Shown: in pieces, positions 6,699 through 10,000 of the stretch | Layout: each line of letters begins with the position of its first letter | How positions within the stretch are numbered: position 1 is the first letter of the stretch | NCBI GenBank assembly: GCA_020216985.1 | Contig: JAIWOH010000209.1 | Location: forward strand, 1-10,000 | Source of the DNA: Nitrospira sp. | GTDB lineage: Bacteria; Nitrospirota; Nitrospiria; Nitrospirales; Nitrospiraceae | Reading direction: 5' to 3' | DNA: 10,000 bases | Notes under the pieces: model-generated | What the model saw: the letters and a program-made list of their open reading frames with translations, nothing else | What the model was told of the DNA's origin: nothing | Databases searched by the model: none | Made by a program: the position numbers and the translations under genes

Positions 6699-6704
6699 GG
6701 CGAT

Positions 6705-6710
6705 TCCTTT
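6705..6710 (-). promoter_or_regulatory. Shine-Dalgarno for the flgI ATG at 6698
   Basis: AAAGGA on the coding strand lies six bases ahead of the ATG at 6698. It favours this start over the internal TTG at 6401, whose nearest purine run (a G-rich tract within about 6413-6421) is farther away, at about 11 bases. If this site is used, FlgI carries a long N-terminal extension before its signal peptide. Confidence 0.5.
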
Positions 6711-6732
6711 GTTCGCTCCTGAACGCACCGAA

Positions 6733-7470
6733 CTAAAACGGATAAATCCAGTCCAACACCCTGACGAACCAACCGGGCCGTTGCACGTCGTCCAACACGC
6801 CGAGTCCCGCATACTCGATCTTGGCGTCGGCAATGGCCGACGACAGCACCGTGTTTTTCGTATCGACATCCACGCGCCGCACCACCCCAGAAAGCGTCAT
6901 CAATTGCTTTTCGCTGTTCACGGTCACCTCCCGACGGCCCTCGATGCGAAGATCGCCGTTCGGCAAGACCTCGGTGACGATGGCGGAAATGGTGCCGGTC
7001 AAGGTCCCCGTTCGGCTGGTTGCGCCCTTGCCGCCGAACTTGCTGTTCGCCGAGGCGTCGATGCCGAATCCACGGCGGGTTTCATCGCTGACCCTGATGC
7101 CCGGCAGACCGAGGTACCCCATTCCGCTTCCGACCAAACTGTTTTGCACCGTGGATTCCCGCTGCGCGGCCGTGTCGGCCGACTTCGACCCCTTGTGTTT
7201 CTCGTCGATCCTGACCGTCAGGATGTCGCCGACCCGCATGGCTCGAAGATCTTCGTAGAGATAGGCCCGCCCATTTTCTTCCTGCCAGAGGGAGCCTGCC
7301 GTTTTGGGAGGGGGCAAAGGCGGAACAGTGACCTTGCTTGACGCGCTCGGCTGGGAAGCGCATCCGCTTAACAGCACCACTCCGAGCACCATTGAGGCCG
7401 GCCATCCAATCCGGCCGATCCCGTTGATCCCGCCGATCCGGTGAATCCGGCAACTTCCATCCACTGTCAC
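6733..7470 (-). CDS. flgH: Flagellar L-ring lipoprotein FlgH
   Basis: Forms the outer-membrane L ring, the bushing around the distal rod. The product is 245 aa. It carries a lipoprotein signal: the hydrophobic stretch MVLGVVLLSGC places the lipidated cysteine at residue 37, with a proline-rich tether after it (VPPLPPPK, about 49-56). The mature part has the family landmarks SLWQEENGRAYLYEDLRA (about 60-77), VGDILTVRI, the TGTLTGTISAIVTEVLPNGD stretch (about 154-173), and the conserved LSGVVRR-x-D (about 193-201). It ends GWFVRVLDWIYPF. The start is a GTG at 7470, chosen because GGAG lies eight bases upstream. The n-region of the signal is oddly long and built on a tandem I-G-x pattern (see the 9-bp repeat). 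The gene is 90 nt after flgA and 34 nt before the ATG of flgI. Confidence 0.97.
   Translation of the reverse strand: MTVDGSCRIHRIGGINGIGRIGWPASMVLGVVLLSGCASQPSASSKVTVPPLPPPKTAGSLWQEENGRAYLYEDLRAMRVGDILTVRIDEKHKGSKSADTAAQRESTVQNSLVGSGMGYLGLPGIRVSDETRRGFGIDASANSKFGGKGATSRTGTLTGTISAIVTEVLPNGDLRIEGRREVTVNSEKQLMTLSGVVRRVDVDTKNTVLSSAIADAKIEYAGLGVLDDVQRPGWFVRVLDWIYPF
7402..7455 (-). repeat. Imperfect 9-bp tandem repeat in the flgH leader
   Basis: About five to six consecutive 9-bp units lie here, read on the plus strand as CCATCCAAT, CCGGCCGAT, CCCGTTGAT, CCCGCCGAT, CCGGTGAAT and CCGGCAACT. Three units end in GAT and most begin CCS. On the coding strand they give an isoleucine every third residue in the signal-peptide n-region of FlgH (RIHRIGGINGIGRIG, about residues 8-22). 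The unit is a multiple of three, so copy-number change would lengthen or shorten the leader without breaking the frame. Confidence 0.75.
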
Positions 7471-7560
7471 AATCCCTTCTCCAACGAACGTGCGTTCACC
7501 TCTCGCATCCCTTGAGCCGGCCGAAACGACACGCCCCGCTTCGCCGACGCGGCGGCCGTC

Positions 7561-8355
7561 TTAGAACTCGACCTGAACGAGGCCCGGCGCGACGACCTTC
7601 GCCCTCAATTCCCTGCCGGACTCCGCATTCGCCACCATGATGGTTTGCCCGACGTAACCGCTCGACTTCGTCACCCCGTAGGCGTGAACCGACAAGCCGC
7701 CTCGCTTGGCTTCGATGAGCACCCGGTCACCCTTTTTGATCACGACAGGGGCTTTCAAAAAGGCCGCGCGCAACGGAGTATCGGCGGGAAGAGGCCGAGC
7801 CGCGCTCTTCCCAACCACCTGGTCCGAATCGACGAGAAAAGGATGAGCGAGCTGCGACAGGCGCACTCGAACGCTCTTGAGATCCGCCTCGTCGATGATC
7901 TCCTCCGGCTTGACGAATCGATTGAGCGCGACCGCGTCGATCAGCGCGGCCACGTCCGCCGCGACGTCGACGGTTTTCCAGACTTTCCCGTTCACCCTGA
8001 CGCCCACCTGAAAATGACGTCGCCCCAGCCGATCCTCCGGTCGAACCGGAACTACGCGCCACTCGACGTTTCCAGACGGCACACCGACGGGATCGGAAGG
8101 CTCCAGCACCGTGACCTGCACCTCTTTGACTGTCCGCGCCCACTCTTTTTCCAAGTACGATTGAATGACTTTTCCGATCGCCTCCGGAGTCACGACCCAC
8201 TGGGCCGATCGGCTTCCGGTCGATCGGGAGCCCGCTCCAGGGTCGCCGACGACAGTCCGTCCGGACTCGGACAGGATCTCGGCTGACGCGAAAACATCGA
8301 CCCACGCGATGGAGCCGATCAAAAGAAACACGAGAAACACCGACGGTCGGCTCAT
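7561..8355 (-). CDS. flgA: Flagellar P-ring assembly chaperone FlgA
   Basis: Periplasmic chaperone needed to assemble FlgI into the P ring around the rod. The product is 264 aa, somewhat longer than the roughly 220 aa of enteric FlgA. It begins with a Sec signal peptide (hydrophobic core VFLVFLLIGSIAWV, likely cleavage near FASA at residues 22-25). A low-complexity linker rich in Gly, Ser and Arg follows (about 36-50). A poorly conserved N-terminal region precedes the SAF-type domain at about residues 140-200, which includes RFVKPEEIIDEADLKSVRV. The C-terminal beta domain runs to the characteristic ending APGLVQVEF. The ATG at 8355 has GGGAGG just upstream, overlapping the flgG stop. Its place between flgG and flgH fits its role beside the ring genes; in enteric bacteria flgA lies elsewhere, divergent from flgB. 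Confidence 0.96.
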   Translation of the reverse strand: MSRPSVFLVFLLIGSIAWVDVFASAEILSESGRTVVGDPGAGSRSTGSRSAQWVVTPEAIGKVIQSYLEKEWARTVKEVQVTVLEPSDPVGVPSGNVEWRVVPVRPEDRLGRRHFQVGVRVNGKVWKTVDVAADVAALIDAVALNRFVKPEEIIDEADLKSVRVRLSQLAHPFLVDSDQVVGKSAARPLPADTPLRAAFLKAPVVIKKGDRVLIEAKRGGLSVHAYGVTKSSGYVGQTIMVANAESGRELRAKVVAPGLVQVEF

Positions 8356-8364
8356 GGCACCTCC

Positions 8365-9156
8365 CTATCGCCGTAGATTGTTGGCAATGGCCATCATCTC
8401 ATCGGACGCTTGAATGGTCTTTGAATTGATCTCGTAGCTCCGCTGGGCGATGATCATGTTGACCATTTCTTCCGCCAAATTGACGTTCGAACTTTCAAGG
8501 AATCCCTGTTGAATCGTGCCGAATCCGGTGGAAAACCCTCCGGTGCCTTGGATCGGGGGCCCGGACGCAAAACTGTCGATGAAGAGGTTGTTGCCCATCG
8601 CCACCAAACCGGACGGATTATCGAAGCGCGTGATTTGGATTTGACCGACTTGCGACGCCTGCGTCACGCCGGGGAGCAAGACCGACACCGTGCCGTCTTG
8701 TCCGATATCGACCTTGAGCGCGCCGGACGGGATCGTGATCACGGGATTCAGCAGATCGCCGTCGCCGGTCACGAGGTTGCCGACGTTGTCGCGCTTGAAC
8801 GAGCCGTTGCGCGTGTACATGATCGTGCCGTCCGGGCGGGACACTTGAAAGAACCCCGGCCCGTCGATCGCGAGATCGAGCTCGTTGTTGGTTTGACGCA
8901 TGTTCCCCTGAAGCCATTCCTTGGCGACCGTGGTCGGTCGAACGCCCGCGCCGACCTGGATTCCCACGGGAAAGACCCCGACGTTCGACGCGTTCGTACC
9001 GGGAAGGCGTTGGATCTGATACAGCAAATCGGCGAACTCGGCTCGGCTGCGCTTGAACGAGTTCGTGTTGACGTTGGCAAGATTGTGCGCAATCGTATCG
9101 ACGTTGATCTGCTGAGCCGTCATGCCGGTCGCCGCCGTCCACATGGCCCGAATCAT
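8365..9156 (-). CDS. flgG: Flagellar distal rod protein FlgG
   Basis: Forms the distal rod, the drive shaft that passes through the P and L rings and connects to the hook. The protein is 263 aa, close to the usual length of about 260. The N-terminal signature HNLANVNTNSFKRSRAEF (about residues 24-41) is followed by the FlgG-type insertion DLLYQIQRLPGTN (about 43-55), which distinguishes FlgG from FlgF and FlgE. The core LAIDGPGFFQVSRPDGTI (about 95-112) and the C-terminal helix starting SNVNLAEEMVNMIIAQRSYE (about 223-263) are both present. The ATG at 9156 has a strong Shine-Dalgarno, AGGAGG, six bases upstream. The TAG stop abuts the Shine-Dalgarno of flgA, which starts nine bases later, so the two genes are probably translationally coupled. 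The sequence looks intact with nothing missing. Confidence 0.98.
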   Translation of the reverse strand: MIRAMWTAATGMTAQQINVDTIAHNLANVNTNSFKRSRAEFADLLYQIQRLPGTNASNVGVFPVGIQVGAGVRPTTVAKEWLQGNMRQTNNELDLAIDGPGFFQVSRPDGTIMYTRNGSFKRDNVGNLVTGDGDLLNPVITIPSGALKVDIGQDGTVSVLLPGVTQASQVGQIQITRFDNPSGLVAMGNNLFIDSFASGPPIQGTGGFSTGFGTIQQGFLESSNVNLAEEMVNMIIAQRSYEINSKTIQASDEMMAIANNLRR

Positions 9157-9236
9157 GTCGTTCCTCCTCTTTTCTCACCGCCCGCGAGCGCCGTTCCGCC
9201 GACGCCGCCCCGCTCGTCACGAGACGCTTCGCGCGA

Positions 9237-10000
9237 TCACCCGACCCGTCCGACTTCCTGAATCGCCGTTTCCGCCATCCGGTCAAGCGTCTGAATCAGC
9301 TTTTGGGCCGACTCGTATCCACGCATGCCGCTCATCAGTTTGACCATTTCCCCGATCACGTTGACGTTGGACTCCTCGATATGCCCCACTTCAATCGTCG
9401 AACGTTTGGCCGGCCGACCCTTGTCCGAAGCGAACAGACCTTCCGAAACCTTCTGCGGCATCTCGTCCGGAGGAAACTCCACGAGCTTGATCGTGGCGAT
9501 GGGTTTCTCATCCACCTTGACGGCGCCTTGCGACGTGATCTCCAACTTTCCGACCGGGATTTTGATTTCACCGGCCGTCCCCATGACCGGATACCCGAGA
9601 TTCGTGACCAACCGGCGCTGGCCGTCGAGCGAAAACATGCCGTTGCGGGTATAGCGAAGGCCGTGAGGAGTCTGGACCTCGAAAAACCCTTCTCCCTGTA
9701 TCGCCATATCCAACGGATTGCCGGTCAGCTTGATCCGACCGGGTTCGAACGTCGTCGTCACGCGATCGGGCGCCGCGTACGCCCGTTCAGGCACACCCAT
9801 CGGACGCGCCATGACGTGCGAGAGCAGCCCATACCCTCCGCTCGCCGGAACAATCATCCGGCGTGGAGGAAGAAGGGCCTTGAAGGCCTGTTGATCCTGC
9901 TTGAAACCGGCCGTGTTCACGTTGGCCATGTTGTTGGCGAAGACCTGCATCCGACGTTCATGCGCCAATGCTCCGGACAGGATGGGATAGATGCCGCGAT
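9237..10000 (-). CDS. flgF: Flagellar proximal rod protein FlgF (5' end cut by window edge)
   Basis: Encodes a rod protein of the flagellar basal body, exported through the flagellar type III apparatus and assembled in the periplasm below FlgG. The frame stays open to the window edge: 253 complete codons are visible, beginning RGIYPILSGALAHERRMQ, so only about two codons (probably Met plus Asn or Asp) lie outside. The TTG at 9968 is internal and not the start. The N-terminal rod/hook signature (ANNMANVNTAGFKQD) and the C-terminal helix (SNVNVIGEMVKLMSGMRGYE, then AQKLIQTLDRMAE) form the paired coiled-coil ends of the family. The central GEGFFEVQTPHGLRYTRNG stretch is the conserved core shared by FlgE, FlgF and FlgG. 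It lacks the FlgG-type insertion after the N-terminal motif, and it sits directly before flgG, so FlgF is preferred over FlgG. It ends in TGA, 80 nt before flgG. Confidence 0.96.
   Translation of the reverse strand, partial: RGIYPILSGALAHERRMQVFANNMANVNTAGFKQDQQAFKALLPPRRMIVPASGGYGLLSHVMARPMGVPERAYAAPDRVTTTFEPGRIKLTGNPLDMAIQGEGFFEVQTPHGLRYTRNGMFSLDGQRRLVTNLGYPVMGTAGEIKIPVGKLEITSQGAVKVDEKPIATIKLVEFPPDEMPQKVSEGLFASDKGRPAKRSTIEVGHIEESNVNVIGEMVKLMSGMRGYESAQKLIQTLDRMAETAIQEVGRVG

Noticed and set aside
7542..7554. Perfect 5-bp G/C stem with 3-base loop after flgA
   Set aside because: Too short to support a terminator and not followed by a T tract on the coding strand; such stems are common in G+C-rich gaps.
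9185..9216. 6-bp inverted repeat (CGAGCG...CGCTCG) in the flgF-flgG gap
   Set aside because: The 20-base loop and short stem give little stability, and no T tract follows.
9237..9968. TTG at 9968 as the start of flgF
   Set aside because: The same frame continues to the window edge with conserved FlgF residues (RGIYPILSGA), so the true start is just outside the window.

Overview
The whole window is one block of bacterial flagellar genes, all on the minus strand, with no convincing gene on the plus strand. In transcription order, from high to low coordinates, it reads flgF (start cut by the window edge) - flgG - flgA - flgH - flgI - flgJ - flgM - flgN - flgK - flgL. No RNA gene, insertion sequence, CRISPR array or prophage is visible. 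Intergenic gaps run from an overlap or a few bases up to about 110 bp, so there is no gene-free stretch over 300 bp, unless flgI actually starts at its internal TTG.

The genes for the outer-membrane L ring (FlgH, a lipoprotein) and the periplasmic P ring (FlgI, with its chaperone FlgA) show a diderm host with a periplasmic, peptidoglycan-crossing flagellum. The G+C-rich composition, the order F-G-A-H-I-J-M-N-K-L, the single-domain FlgJ and the protein sequences look most like Nitrospirota (Nitrospira-like). Some Deltaproteobacteria (Geobacter-like) share this order and cannot be excluded. This placement is a judgement from memory of gene order and sequence style, not a search result.

The layout splits into two functional blocks. 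Positions 4862-10000 encode the structural middle of the basal body: proximal rod protein FlgF, distal rod protein FlgG, P-ring chaperone FlgA, L ring FlgH, P ring FlgI and rod-binding cap FlgJ. Positions 36-4751 encode the late-stage set: anti-sigma-28 factor FlgM, the FlgK/FlgL chaperone FlgN, and the two hook-filament junction proteins FlgK and FlgL. In the 110-bp gap between the blocks, on the coding strand, lies a near-consensus sigma-28 (FliA) promoter with exact 11-nt spacing. FlgM would therefore be made under the sigma factor it inhibits, and released once it is exported through the finished hook.

The content is ordinary and I see no new biological system. The features worth a second look are: homologous modules inserted in both FlgK and FlgL in a different order; an in-frame extension of about 100 residues ahead of the FlgI signal peptide, which weakly echoes the C-terminus of FlgH; a 9-bp tandem repeat in the FlgH leader; and the sigma-28 promoter with an adjoining weak terminator-like hairpin.
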